A stretch of 64,000 nt of DNA, taken from Bacteroidota bacterium (GTDB taxonomy: Bacteria; Bacteroidota; Bacteroidia; Cytophagales; Cyclobacteriaceae). Below are positions 17,158-25,705 of this stretch, in pieces. Made by a program: the position numbers and the translations under genes. The stretch spans positions 310,001 through 374,000 of the forward strand of contig JAFEAL010000005.1 of assembly GCA_018266435.1 (NCBI GenBank), given 5' to 3'. Position 1 is the stretch's first letter; each line of letters starts with the position of its first letter. The notes beneath the pieces were generated by a model. The model was given only the letters and a program-made list of their open reading frames with translations. It did not search any database and was not told the DNA's origin.

Positions 17158-18366
17158 TTATAAGTTTATACTGGCTACCTTGATGTTCTTTTCTTTATCG
17201 TCAGTCCAGGCGAAGATAAGTTTGTTTCCTGCTTTTGTCATTTGGGGAAATCCACTGGAGCGCGATTCGGAGGACGATGCGATAGTGATAGGGGGTTGTT
17301 TCGTACCGTCTGAACTTACTTTAACAGCTTTGATAACAGCGTCTTCCATCCAGCTTACCACAGCAGTTTTGGCGTCAAGCAAGACAACATCAACACGGCC
17401 AATCGCATTCCGTTCGTCAACTCTTATGGCCTTTCCGAATGTGGCTCCACCATCCGTTGAGAAAATAATATTCACTTGCGAAGTATCTGAAGCGGCTGAG
17501 AACCAGGCAGCCACGAGATTGTTGCCTTCTGCAACTACGCGTGGACCGTTGACAGGACAACCAGCAATTTTCCAATTGTCGTTATGAATTGTTCGAGGAG
17601 TCGTCCATTTGTTGTCTACCAACCGCACGATGGACATGTCGCGGATTTCGTCATCCGAGCGGTCACGATAAACGACCACCGGGCCATTCCCTGTAATTGC
17701 CGCACTGGTCTGGCAACAATCGCAAGTTTTGTTATCAAGCTCCCATTCATTGATCTTATTCCCTTTGCTATCGATAATGGCAGCGCGAAGGCTCATGGCA
17801 CCGTGATGACCTCCATGATGATCAATATTTTCCATGCCTTCCATTACAGTATTCCTCCCATCAAGCCAAGTAACAAAAAAATTATCGCCATAAGGAAGAA
17901 GCGTAACGAACCCATGCTCAGCCTGCTTCTTATCATCATGAAGCGTTACGGGATCATTCCATGTAGTTCCATTATTGTCTGATGCTGTCAACTTTACATC
18001 GTAAGCGTAGGTACTTTCTCCGCTTTTATCCAGAAAATGGGCAACAAACTGTTTTCCGTTTGCTGCGATCATTGGGTAATCAGCCCAGTTGACGAACCAA
18101 GTATTGCCAGAAGCGATGGTAACAGGTTCGGACCATTGTCCATTCGTGAGTTTTGAAAATTTAAAAATGCTTTGGTCTTCGGCCTTCTCGATCCACGATA
18201 AATAAGCGTTGCCGTCTTTATCAGAAAACAAGAATGGCTCTGCACTATTGGTTTCCGCAGGCGAGTTTAACGAATTTACCTGAACCGTTTGCTCCGTTGA
18301 CCTTTCTTTTACAGAACAGGCACCGGCAATCAGGCACAAGGCAAGAAAGTAAGATTTATTTTTCAT
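17158..18366 (-). CDS. BNR/sialidase-like propeller lipoprotein with CxCC and GCP motifs
   Basis: This 402-residue lipoprotein (lipobox LIAGACSV, Cys about residue 17) is a paralogue of the protein at 15463-16500. Propeller repeats include ASDNNGTTWNDPV and FSTDGGATFGKAI. The conserved motifs CDCCQTSAAI and GCPVNGPRV align with the cysteine motifs of its paralogue. A His-rich loop (DHHGGHHGAM) is present only here. The gene overlaps the TlpA gene by 11 bases, so the thioredoxin may service its cysteines; metal binding is an inference from context. Confidence 0.72.
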   Translation of the reverse strand: MKNKSYFLALCLIAGACSVKERSTEQTVQVNSLNSPAETNSAEPFLFSDKDGNAYLSWIEKAEDQSIFKFSKLTNGQWSEPVTIASGNTWFVNWADYPMIAANGKQFVAHFLDKSGESTYAYDVKLTASDNNGTTWNDPVTLHDDKKQAEHGFVTLLPYGDNFFVTWLDGRNTVMEGMENIDHHGGHHGAMSLRAAIIDSKGNKINEWELDNKTCDCCQTSAAITGNGPVVVYRDRSDDEIRDMSIVRLVDNKWTTPRTIHNDNWKIAGCPVNGPRVVAEGNNLVAAWFSAASDTSQVNIIFSTDGGATFGKAIRVDERNAIGRVDVVLLDAKTAVVSWMEDAVIKAVKVSSDGTKQPPITIASSSESRSSGFPQMTKAGNKLIFAWTDDKEKNIKVASINL

Positions 18367-18829
18367 GGTCGTTCATTATTTTGGTGATCAGGTCAATATT
18401 CTTTTGCTCATCCCACATACGAAATCCTGTTTCTGAGAATTTTAGTTTCCCTTCTGAATTATAGATGAATGTGGTGGGTAAGGCCTGGATGTTAAGTGCT
18501 TCCATATTATCGAGATGTACATAATGAAACTTGTAGCTCCGTTTGTTACTGAACGTCTCTATTTGGGCAGGCTCCTCATTAGAAGCCAAAAGAAAAACTA
18601 CTTCTTTGTGGTTAAATTTTTCCTGAACACTTGCAATGGTTGGCATCTCCTGAATGCATGGGCCACACCACGTTGCCCAAAAATTAATAAAGACTACTTT
18701 CCCTTCGTATTGTGTAAGATCGATTGACTCACCACTCAATTCCGTGAGTTTTACTTTAGCGATATCCGAATCCTGTTTTGAACAAGCAAACAGTGAAGTG
18801 AAAAGAATGATGTGCAAGTAGTATTTCAT
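18356..18829 (-). CDS. TlpA/ResA-type thioredoxin lipoprotein
   Basis: This 157-residue membrane-anchored thiol-disulfide protein has a lipobox (SLFACSKQ, Cys about 16) and a thioredoxin fold with the redox site WATWCGPCIQEMP and the cis-proline region LPTTFIYN. Such proteins reduce cysteines or apo-metal sites in the periplasm. It lies between the CopA ATPase (9-base gap) and the Cys-containing propeller gene (overlapping), so it may keep the CxCC cysteines reduced for metal loading; this is inference. Confidence 0.9.
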   Translation of the reverse strand: MKYYLHIILFTSLFACSKQDSDIAKVKLTELSGESIDLTQYEGKVVFINFWATWCGPCIQEMPTIASVQEKFNHKEVVFLLASNEEPAQIETFSNKRSYKFHYVHLDNMEALNIQALPTTFIYNSEGKLKFSETGFRMWDEQKNIDLITKIMNDHEK

Positions 18830-18838
18830 CGTATTTTC

Positions 18839-21430
18839 TTAAATGGTTGTTGTTCGTAATCTCAAACTATTTGCAATCACTGAAACGGAACTGAGGCTCA
18901 TCGCCAATGCTGCAAGCATAGGACTTAAAAGAATTCCGAAAGACGGATACAACGCACCAGCGGCAATAGGAATCCCGATCACATTGTAGATGAAGGCAAA
19001 AAATAAATTCTGTTTGATATTATTCATCACTTCAGAACTTAGCTTTCTCGCCCTGATAATTCCGATCAGGTCGCCCTTGACAAGGGTAATGCCTGCACTT
19101 TGAATAGCCGCATCTGTGCCCGTACCCATGGCAACACCAACATTCGCCTGGGCTAATGCGGGTGCATCATTTATTCCATCTCCTGCCATGGCAACTACCC
19201 TCCCGGCTTCTTGCAGTTCCTTTACTTTTCTAAGTTTATCGGCCGGGAGAGAATCCGCCTCGTACCCATCAAGTCCTAATTCTTCTGCCACCCTTTTAGC
19301 AGTCATTTTGTTGTCGCCCGTGAGCATGATTACGCTCAGGCCTTGCGCCTGTAATTGCCGGATTGCACTCTTGGAATTTGCTTTTATCGGATCGATAACG
19401 CTGATGTATCCTGCCAGTTGACTGTCAATAATTACGAACATTACGGTTTCCCCAGCGGTTTGCTTTTCTTCTACCTCTTTTGAGCTGGCATCAGATAATG
19501 GCACATTTTGCTCTTTAACCAACTTGGAATTACCGACAGAAACCTTTGTGCCATTGACAATGCCTGTAATTCCATAACCTGTAATGGACTTGAAATTTTC
19601 TACATGACCTGGTTGAAGACCCCTTGCTTTTGCTGCGCTTACGATGGCTTCTGCAAGAGGGTGCTCGCTGCTTGATTCAAGGGAGGCTGCATTTTTTAAT
19701 ACTTCTTCTTCCGTGAAAGAATTGGTGAATCCCTTGATTGATTTTAGAACGGGTTTCCCTTCCGTGATTGTACCAGTCTTATCAATAACCAGCACGTTTA
19801 CTTTTTTCATTTCCTCAATAACCTTTGCCTCTTTTATTAGTACTCCAAATGTTGCTCCACGACCCGTTCCTACCATAACGGACATGGGTGTTGCAAGTCC
19901 TAACGCACACGGACATGCGATGATCAGGACTGTCACTGCGTTGGCAAAGGCAAATACCATTGCCGGATCGGGCCCCCAGATTGCCCAGATGATGAAAGAA
20001 GCAACAGCGATGAGCACAACAACGGGTACGAAATATCCGGAGACTTTATCAGCCAGATTTTGAATGGGCGCTTTGGAACGACTCGCTTTATTGACCATTT
20101 CAATAATCTGCGCAAGTAGTGTATCGGCACCAACTTTCAAAGCCCTCATTTCAAAACTCCCCGTTCCATTTACTGTTCCGGCTGTTACGGAATCGCCCTC
20201 ATTTTTTTCTATCGGCATAGGCTCGCCCGTGATCATGGATTCATTTATCGAGCTATTGCCTTTTACCACTTCACCATCGACCGGAATTTTTTCACCGGGC
20301 CTGATTTTTAAGATGTCATTCAATTGTACATGCTCTAATGGGATTGTTTGTTCAATTCCGTCTCTTATTATAGTGGCTTCGGGCGGCACCAAATTCAATA
20401 AGGAGCGGATGGCACTGTTTGTTTGACCGCGGGCTTTTAGTTCCAGCACCTGACCGAGCAAAATAAGAGTTAGAATAACAGTGGCCGCTTCAAAATAAAG
20501 ATGTACAGCACCATCCATCTTAAATTGATCTGGGAATAAATCAGGAAAAATCAATGCCACAACGCTGAACAAGTAAGCTGCGCCTGCCCCCATTGAAATT
20601 AGCGTCCACATGTTAGGCGACCGATTGATGATTGATTTATAACCACGCGTAAAAAAATCGGCACTGCAATAGAACAATACAGGTGTCGACAAAAGAAGCT
20701 GAATCCATCCCCACGTAGTCATGTCGGCAATGTGCGTGAGATGCAATCCAATTAGTTCTCCCATTGCTATAATGAATACAGGTACCGTAAATGCAGTGGC
20801 TATCCAAAACCGCTTCAGCATTGATTTATAGGCAGCCTCTTCTTCTTCATTGTCCTTTTGAACAACTCGTGGAACGAGTTCCATCCCACAAATGGGACAG
20901 CTTCCAGGTTCATTGCGAATAATTTCAGGATGCATCGGGCACGTGTATTCTGTTGCTCTTGCTTTCAGCTTCTGTTCCTTCTCCAGATGCATACCACATA
21001 CCGGACAATTTCCCGGCTTCGGATATTTTTTGTCACTCTCGCAAAGCATAGGACAATAGTACTCTCCCTCTTTACTTTTCTTTTTAATGGCGGGCATTGG
21101 AGGAAGCGAGTGTTGTTTTGCTTCTACATTGTCAATGTTTTTCTCTGAGTGCTCTTTCACCAAGTGCATTCCACACACGGGGCAATCTCCAGGTTCAGCA
21201 TATTTTTTATCGCCTTCGCAATGCATCGGGCAATAGTACTGACTCTCTTCATGATTTTTCTCAGGAGAAGTAACCAGGTGATTATGTGAATGCTCTTCCT
21301 TTGGCTTTTCTTCAGAATGATGAAGAGGAACTAAGTTCATTCCGCAAATCGGGCATTTCCCTGGAGCATCTTTCACCACTTCCGGGTGCATGGGACAAGT
21401 GTATTGCTGATGATCAGTGCTGTGTTCCAT
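18839..21430 (-). CDS. copA: Cu+-type P1B-1 ATPase with four N-terminal heavy-metal-binding domains
   Basis: This 863-residue ATPase exports Cu+ or Ag+ from the cytoplasm. Catalytic landmarks are TGE at 402-404, the metal-site CPC at 507-509 in [10 protein letters not shown], the phosphorylated Asp551 in DKTGT, HP at 591-592 and GDGINDAP at 751-758. YN at 816-817 and the C-terminal MSLSS at 845-849 match the Cu+ subgroup. Instead of MerP-like HMA domains it carries four short heavy-metal-binding domains (about residues 10-35, 66-91, 125-150 and 162-187), of CPMH/CPM..CPICGM pattern, joined by His/Glu-rich linkers. Four copies in one ATPase is unusual. It is 37 bases from the small HMBD lipoprotein gene. 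Confidence 0.93.
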   Translation of the reverse strand: MEHSTDHQQYTCPMHPEVVKDAPGKCPICGMNLVPLHHSEEKPKEEHSHNHLVTSPEKNHEESQYYCPMHCEGDKKYAEPGDCPVCGMHLVKEHSEKNIDNVEAKQHSLPPMPAIKKKSKEGEYYCPMLCESDKKYPKPGNCPVCGMHLEKEQKLKARATEYTCPMHPEIIRNEPGSCPICGMELVPRVVQKDNEEEEAAYKSMLKRFWIATAFTVPVFIIAMGELIGLHLTHIADMTTWGWIQLLLSTPVLFYCSADFFTRGYKSIINRSPNMWTLISMGAGAAYLFSVVALIFPDLFPDQFKMDGAVHLYFEAATVILTLILLGQVLELKARGQTNSAIRSLLNLVPPEATIIRDGIEQTIPLEHVQLNDILKIRPGEKIPVDGEVVKGNSSINESMITGEPMPIEKNEGDSVTAGTVNGTGSFEMRALKVGADTLLAQIIEMVNKASRSKAPIQNLADKVSGYFVPVVVLIAVASFIIWAIWGPDPAMVFAFANAVTVLIIACPCALGLATPMSVMVGTGRGATFGVLIKEAKVIEEMKKVNVLVIDKTGTITEGKPVLKSIKGFTNSFTEEEVLKNAASLESSSEHPLAEAIVSAAKARGLQPGHVENFKSITGYGITGIVNGTKVSVGNSKLVKEQNVPLSDASSKEVEEKQTAGETVMFVIIDSQLAGYISVIDPIKANSKSAIRQLQAQGLSVIMLTGDNKMTAKRVAEELGLDGYEADSLPADKLRKVKELQEAGRVVAMAGDGINDAPALAQANVGVAMGTGTDAAIQSAGITLVKGDLIGIIRARKLSSEVMNNIKQNLFFAFIYNVIGIPIAAGALYPSFGILLSPMLAALAMSLSSVSVIANSLRLRTTTI

Positions 21431-21466
21431 AATTGGGAGTAAAATTTAAAGGGCTTTGTTAAGGGA

Positions 21467-21733
21467 TTAATGTTCGTGCTTAGTGCTGTCTTCGTTTTTA
21501 ACAGCTTCCAATTTCATTCCGCACTTCGAACATTTGTCGCCTTCCTTGCCTGTTACCTCCGGGTGCATGGGGCAAGCATATACCGTTTCGTGTTCCTCGC
21601 CTTTAGCATGTTCATGGCCTTCCTCTTTTTGCTCTTGCTGTTCAGTCTTTTTGCTGTTACAGCTGGTGAACAAAACAGCGCCCGTTAAAAATCCTGTAGT
21701 AAGGATGGCAATCGTTACAATTGACTTTTTCAT
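21467..21733 (-). CDS. Small lipoprotein with one heavy-metal-binding domain
   Basis: This 88-residue protein has a lipobox signal (GAVLFTSCNSKK, Cys about 25), a His/Glu-rich linker (KEEGHEHAKGEEHE) and a single heavy-metal-binding domain with YACPMHPEVT and CSKCGMKLE. It is therefore a lipid-anchored, free-standing version of the domain that is repeated four times in the neighbouring CopA, and probably buffers copper in the envelope. The final residues (STKHEH) add more ligands. Confidence 0.85.
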   Translation of the reverse strand: MKKSIVTIAILTTGFLTGAVLFTSCNSKKTEQQEQKEEGHEHAKGEEHETVYACPMHPEVTGKEGDKCSKCGMKLEAVKNEDSTKHEH

Positions 21734-21769
21734 AGTTTTTAATGTTTAATTGGTTGAGAGAATATGTTA

Positions 21770-22441
21770 TTAATGTTCGTGATGATGTTCCATTTCGAGG
21801 TATTTGCCCTGTGGCCCGATTCCTTCAATATGAACTAACTGAGAGCCGTAATGACCGGCACGTGAGACACTGTATGCCGACAAGGCTAACACCGCGGCTA
21901 CAACTGCCCCCGCCCATCGCTTGTCCTTAAACAGAAACAAGTTGGCAACCTGAAGGAGCAAAGCGACAAAACCCGAATTGATTGTCCAGTCAGCCCATTT
22001 GTCGTGTTGATCCAACACTTGTTGAGCGTGCTCGCTGATGCCGTGTGTGTGCGGGTGGAAATTCTTGGCCGCGAACCAGGCCGCAGCTACACCCGCGAGT
22101 AAAATGGCAGTAACGATCCATGAAATTTCTTTTTTCATGAAATAGATATTGAGCAACTGCATCGCTGCCGCCACAATAATTAAGACAATCGCAAAATGAA
22201 CAATGAGCGGATGCAGTGTTGGGAAATCATCAAAGTCGGCTGTTACTTTCGATTCATCTACCGCCATTCCTTCATCGTGATGGTGAACGGTATCACCTTC
22301 CACATGCTGTTTCTTTTCGCCCATGTTCATGGTCGAATCCATGGTTTTCTTTGTACTGTCTTTTTTGTGCTTCTTCCCACCGTGTGCCATCGCTCCGGTT
22401 AAGACCAAGAGGAAAGCAAGAGAGAATATAAGATGCTTCAT
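21770..22441 (-). CDS. DUF2231 membrane protein with His-rich front part
   Basis: This 223-residue protein has a signal peptide (ending GAMAHGGKKHKK), a His/Met-rich stretch to about residue 70, then a DUF2231 domain opening with LHPLIVHFAIVLIIV and continuing through three more hydrophobic helices, and a C-terminal MEHHHEH. DUF2231 proteins are often encoded beside copper or heme genes; the function is unknown. The His-rich ends suggest metal contact, an inference. Confidence 0.82.
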   Translation of the reverse strand: MKHLIFSLAFLLVLTGAMAHGGKKHKKDSTKKTMDSTMNMGEKKQHVEGDTVHHHDEGMAVDESKVTADFDDFPTLHPLIVHFAIVLIIVAAAMQLLNIYFMKKEISWIVTAILLAGVAAAWFAAKNFHPHTHGISEHAQQVLDQHDKWADWTINSGFVALLLQVANLFLFKDKRWAGAVVAAVLALSAYSVSRAGHYGSQLVHIEGIGPQGKYLEMEHHHEH

Positions 22442-22483
22442 AGTTTAAGGTTTAAGAGTTGGGTACATGTTGGATTATAATTG

Positions 22484-23734
22484 TTAAGCTGATTTGGCAA
22501 TTTTTTCCAGGATTTTATGACTTTCACCGAACTTGCAAAGTGCATCACAATTTTCGCGCAAGTCAGAGAACAAAATGTATTTAATCTTTACGTTGCTATT
22601 CCTTATAGAAGGCCGGCTGAGTTGCAGTACAACATCTTTCTCACGGTTGTTGGGGATGATAATGAAAAGCGAAATGTTATGGTCAGCAAATGAAATGGCA
22701 AGATCACTCAGTCTTAAAATGCCAGAATAGATTGATGTGCTTTTTTCTACTTCAAACGCGCATGCGGCTTTATTGCCATTTCTCTCAAACCATATTACAT
22801 CAATGAGTTGTATTGTGTTAAGTGTCTCCTTATCAACCGCGAGGTGAGGAAAAGCGGTGAGACTTATGAACGAAAAATTTATTTCCCCGTAACATTTGCC
22901 ACGATCATTACTGGCAGCTATAGGATCATAGCCCAGCGCCTTCCCAATTTTCAGCAGATGATACTGCATTTCAGTATGCAAATCCTCTTCATGTTTCTCA
23001 CTAAGTACTTCTTTATGACGTCTATTGTATTGCTTCAAAAGTTTGGCTTTGTCCTCTTCGGAAATCACCTGCCCTTCGATGATAATATTTTTGACTCCTA
23101 TTTCGAAAAACAGCCCCGCGATAGCGCCAAGGTCATTCGATAGCTGGTCTTTGTTGTCTGTATTGGTCTTCAAAATTACCTCGCGCATTTTGAGGTACTC
23201 CTGCCAGCTTCCAAGTTTCTTGTTATCACGAAACAGGTAATTGAATCCGTTAACAATGGCCGTGTTGAATGGCGGCAAAATGGTTGGATGTAAAAAATAT
23301 AGAATGCTTGCCACGGCCGGGCCAAGTCCTTTAATTTTTAATTCGTCAAGTTTGATAATCTCACGAATGAGTTGATCTTCTTTCGAAGCGTAAAAACAAT
23401 TTTCAAGGAATTGACCAAAGGCTTTTTTGTTAGTTTGATTTTCATAAATATCCGGAATGCGCATTTTTGGTTTCCAATAGAACGGATGCGCAGCTCCTTC
23501 GAACACTTCCTTTTGTTCTGTGATGGCTGAAAGAACAAATTCAAGCGATGAACCTTTAAAATCGTTGCCGAACTTTTCGTTCTTAATATCTTCAATTACC
23601 TGCAACACGCCTCGTTTTATTGCACGGAAAGCTTTTAAACGTTCCTCGCTTCCGATGAACCAGCTATTGTAAACCGAAGCCGGATCGGACTTATATTTTT
23701 TGATAATGTCGTGCAGAAGTTGCCGTTGGTCCAT
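22484..23734 (-). CDS. Orphan HhH plus PD-(D/E)XK-like protein, possible restriction-type nuclease
   Basis: This 416-residue protein has no signal peptide and looks out of place between envelope copper genes. The N-terminal half contains a helix-hairpin-helix-like segment ([19 protein letters not shown], about residues 130-150). The C-terminal half resembles PD-(D/E)XK nucleases: [10 protein letters not shown] supplies an aspartate and [18 protein letters not shown] a Glu-x-Glu-type strand. This layout recalls stand-alone type II restriction-like enzymes, but no methyltransferase lies nearby. Family recognition is moderate; activity is unproven. It is spaced 20-42 bases from its neighbours on the same strand and would be co-transcribed with them. 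Confidence 0.55.
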   Translation of the reverse strand: MDQRQLLHDIIKKYKSDPASVYNSWFIGSEERLKAFRAIKRGVLQVIEDIKNEKFGNDFKGSSLEFVLSAITEQKEVFEGAAHPFYWKPKMRIPDIYENQTNKKAFGQFLENCFYASKEDQLIREIIKLDELKIKGLGPAVASILYFLHPTILPPFNTAIVNGFNYLFRDNKKLGSWQEYLKMREVILKTNTDNKDQLSNDLGAIAGLFFEIGVKNIIIEGQVISEEDKAKLLKQYNRRHKEVLSEKHEEDLHTEMQYHLLKIGKALGYDPIAASNDRGKCYGEINFSFISLTAFPHLAVDKETLNTIQLIDVIWFERNGNKAACAFEVEKSTSIYSGILRLSDLAISFADHNISLFIIIPNNREKDVVLQLSRPSIRNSNVKIKYILFSDLRENCDALCKFGESHKILEKIAKSA

Positions 23735-23754
23735 GGGTTTTATTTGCGTTAGAA

Positions 23755-24204
23755 CTATGGCCTGCGGGATGAGCTATGCGTTTGCATAATTTTCCATTCT
23801 CCATTTTCTTTCTTTAAAATTGAGGTAGCCACGCCTTTCCTTTCGGCAACCGAGTTGTCCTTCTTAACAGTAATTTTGTATTTATATGATTCTGTAACAA
23901 AAGCATACGGGAGGTCAATAGTGACGTCAACCTTATAGTCACTGAACTTAAACGATTTGAATTCATCCAATTCCGGGGCGAGGTGATGAGCTACATACGT
24001 CTGATAGTTGCCCTCAACTCCGCCAGATTCAACCACAACTGATTTTGACATAAACAATTTGCTTGTGCCAGTTGTATCAAGACGCTCCATTGCACTCTGA
24101 TATAAAGAAATTGTTTTAGTGACCATTGCCAGGTCATCAGAATTTGCCTGAGCCTGACTGTAGGCACAGACTGCTGATAAAAGTATTACACTTAGTATTT
24201 TCAT
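23755..24204 (-). CDS. Exported NTF2-like (SnoaL/DUF4440-type) protein
   Basis: This 149-residue protein has a signal peptide ([20 protein letters not shown]) and a single NTF2-like fold: the N-terminal helix [13 protein letters not shown], then [17 protein letters not shown], then strands ending [16 protein letters not shown]. Such domains are common small ligand-binding or accessory folds and no enzyme activity is implied. It lies within the copper run with short gaps on both sides. Confidence 0.75.
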   Translation of the reverse strand: MKILSVILLSAVCAYSQAQANSDDLAMVTKTISLYQSAMERLDTTGTSKLFMSKSVVVESGGVEGNYQTYVAHHLAPELDEFKSFKFSDYKVDVTIDLPYAFVTESYKYKITVKKDNSVAERKGVATSILKKENGEWKIMQTHSSSRRP

Positions 24205-24218
24205 AAATTAGTTTTGTT

Positions 24219-24692
24219 TCACTTTTTGAAATATTTCTTAGCGTTTTGTTCTGATTCGAAATATAGAATACTACCTGGCTTTACAGAACTCATGGATATA
24301 AAGGCAAGTGCTTTATCAACTTTAGCGTTGCTATAGGGGTCAACTGCAAAGCGGTCAGCCTCATTTGAGTTAAGATTGCGCTCGCTCTTTTCTCCACAGA
24401 CGTAATAAGTCTTATTTTGGATTATCACCGGCATTTGATTTGTTGCCAAGTACCTGTTACCTACCATGCAAACCAATTGATGTTCGATCTCCACACCCGG
24501 AGCAGGTAATGTCGCTTTATATTTTTCAAGCATCTCACTTTCATGTTTCTCATTTTGGTAAGTGTGCACCACTAACCAGACAAAGAAACCGCCAATAACA
24601 ACTATGGCCAATGTTGTGATGAATACATCAAACCACTTTGTTTTCTTCTTTTTGCTATTCGCGGTTGGCTTAATGATTTGCTTCTTTTTCAT
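24219..24692 (-). CDS. Membrane-anchored protein with NosL/YHS-like copper-site motifs
   Basis: I chose the ATG at 24692 (MKKKQIIKP); the longer frame to 24764 adds 24 residues of unlikely sequence that overlap the region upstream. The 157-residue product has one transmembrane helix (about residues 22-45, FITTLAIVVIGGFFVWLVV) and a periplasmic domain with HQLVCMVGN, TYYVCGEKSERNL and GSILYFESEQNAKKYF. The pattern of a Cys/Met pair followed by ILYFES and AKKY resembles NosL- or TRASH/YHS-type copper chaperones. Family placement is tentative. Confidence 0.5.
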   Translation of the reverse strand: MKKKQIIKPTANSKKKKTKWFDVFITTLAIVVIGGFFVWLVVHTYQNEKHESEMLEKYKATLPAPGVEIEHQLVCMVGNRYLATNQMPVIIQNKTYYVCGEKSERNLNSNEADRFAVDPYSNAKVDKALAFISMSSVKPGSILYFESEQNAKKYFKK

Positions 24693-24771
24693 ACTCAATA
24701 AAAATCGCAGTCGATATATTCTGATTCTTACGGGGAAAGGAGGAAGGGATTTATCCACCTCCATTTTCTTA

Positions 24772-25278
24772 TTAGTGAATCATTTCCTTTACGCCTCCAC
24801 ACTTCAGCATTTGATCGCCATAGTAAGGGTTCTTAATTTCTTTTTCGTTGGAGAGCCAGGAGGCTTTAGCCATGGGGCAGTATTCAAGGTAAATCATCCC
24901 CATCGAAAGCTTTCCGTCTTTTACCAACATGGCCATCATGTTGCTCACGCCTGAAAAGGCTTCGCGCTGACCTTCCAGGTTAGGTGCAGTAACTAGTTTA
25001 GCTGCTTCATCGGCTACCATCTTACCATTAGTAACATCCTTCAAAGATTTTAGCAGTTCGTTTGCCGCTTTCTTTGCACCATCCTGATTGGAGGCCACCA
25101 GCGCATCTTTCAGATGGATATAGTGTTCATAGGCTTTTCCTAATTTGGCATCTTTGAACATTGCCACGTTCTGATCCATTTTCTTTTCATCACTGTGTTT
25201 AGCGTGATCGTGTTGTGCAAAGGCTCCCCAGCTACCTAGAACCAGGCAAAGCATCATCGTTTTTGTTTTCATATTCAT
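24772..25278 (-). CDS. Exported DUF3347 protein
   Basis: This 168-residue protein has a signal peptide (ending SWGAFAQHDHAKH) and a DUF3347 domain: AYEHYIHLKDALVASNQDGA, helical middle, and the conserved C-terminus YLEYCPMAKASWLS, NPYYGDQMLKCGG. The CPM and MLKCG segments probably form a Cu+ site, by analogy with other CusB-linked DUF3347 domains. A second copy of this domain is fused to the adaptor at 25706-27409. Confidence 0.85.
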   Translation of the reverse strand: MNMKTKTMMLCLVLGSWGAFAQHDHAKHSDEKKMDQNVAMFKDAKLGKAYEHYIHLKDALVASNQDGAKKAANELLKSLKDVTNGKMVADEAAKLVTAPNLEGQREAFSGVSNMMAMLVKDGKLSMGMIYLEYCPMAKASWLSNEKEIKNPYYGDQMLKCGGVKEMIH

Positions 25279-25297
25279 TCGGTTTATTGTATAACAT

Positions 25298-25557
25298 TTA
25301 AAGTGTGGACCCTGTTTGTTTAATTCCTTTTATCAAGTGTACGGTTCCAAATAATGTCTTAAAATGCATTGTTTCTTCAACATGGGAGAATTCGGATTCC
25401 CTGACCACATAACGCGGTCTTCGGGTTTAATCTTCATTTGGTTAATAAGAGCAGTCTTAAACTTTCGTTCAGGCATGGTCAACTGTAGTATCGGGTCATA
25501 CACTTTAGTAAGCCAATCGTACTTGAGTACCAGTATATAGTTTTTGTTTTTAATCAT
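25298..25557 (-). pseudogene. Remnant of a class I methyltransferase gene
   Basis: The 74-residue ORF begins like a UbiE-type SAM-dependent methyltransferase (LKYDWLTKVYDPILQLTMPE, then KIKPEDRV), then loses similarity exactly where the glycine-rich SAM motif should start. The other frame just downstream, ending at 25298, reads SEFSHVEETMHFKTLFGTVH, which looks like the C-terminal end of the same family. So the middle of the gene (roughly 130 residues) was deleted and the ends joined out of frame. It lies between the small CC protein and the DUF3347 gene. Confidence 0.75.
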
Positions 25558-25564
25558 GGTTGGC

Positions 25565-25699
25565 TCATTTAATATTAAATTGATTCCATAGAAGAATTAA
25601 CACAATGATTACTAGAGCAACGTACAAAGCACGCTTCAACCACAGCCTCCATACTGGAGTGGGCTTGGGATCACCGGTCTCACAACAAGGTTTAGCCAC
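25565..25699 (-). CDS. 44-residue membrane protein with Cys-Cys motif
   Basis: This short gene (GTG start at 25699, stop at 25565-25567) encodes MAKPCCETGDPKPTPVWRLW followed by one transmembrane helix (ALYVALVIIVLILLW). The N-terminal Cys pair on a soluble tail facing the membrane, in a copper operon, suggests a thiol or metal-contact peptide. I have a weak memory of similar small proteins beside methyltransferase genes in such clusters, which fits the methyltransferase remnant directly downstream. Confidence 0.65.
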   Translation of the reverse strand: MAKPCCETGDPKPTPVWRLWLKRALYVALVIIVLILLWNQFNIK

Positions 25700-25705
25700 A
25701 ACGTT

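Noticed and set aside
15463-18366. True sialidase activity of the two propellers
   Set aside because: Sialidase catalytic residues were not seen and the cysteine motifs point to another role.
22484-23734. Complete restriction-modification system
   Set aside because: No DNA methyltransferase lies near the nuclease-like gene; the methyltransferase remnant at 25298 belongs to a small-molecule type.
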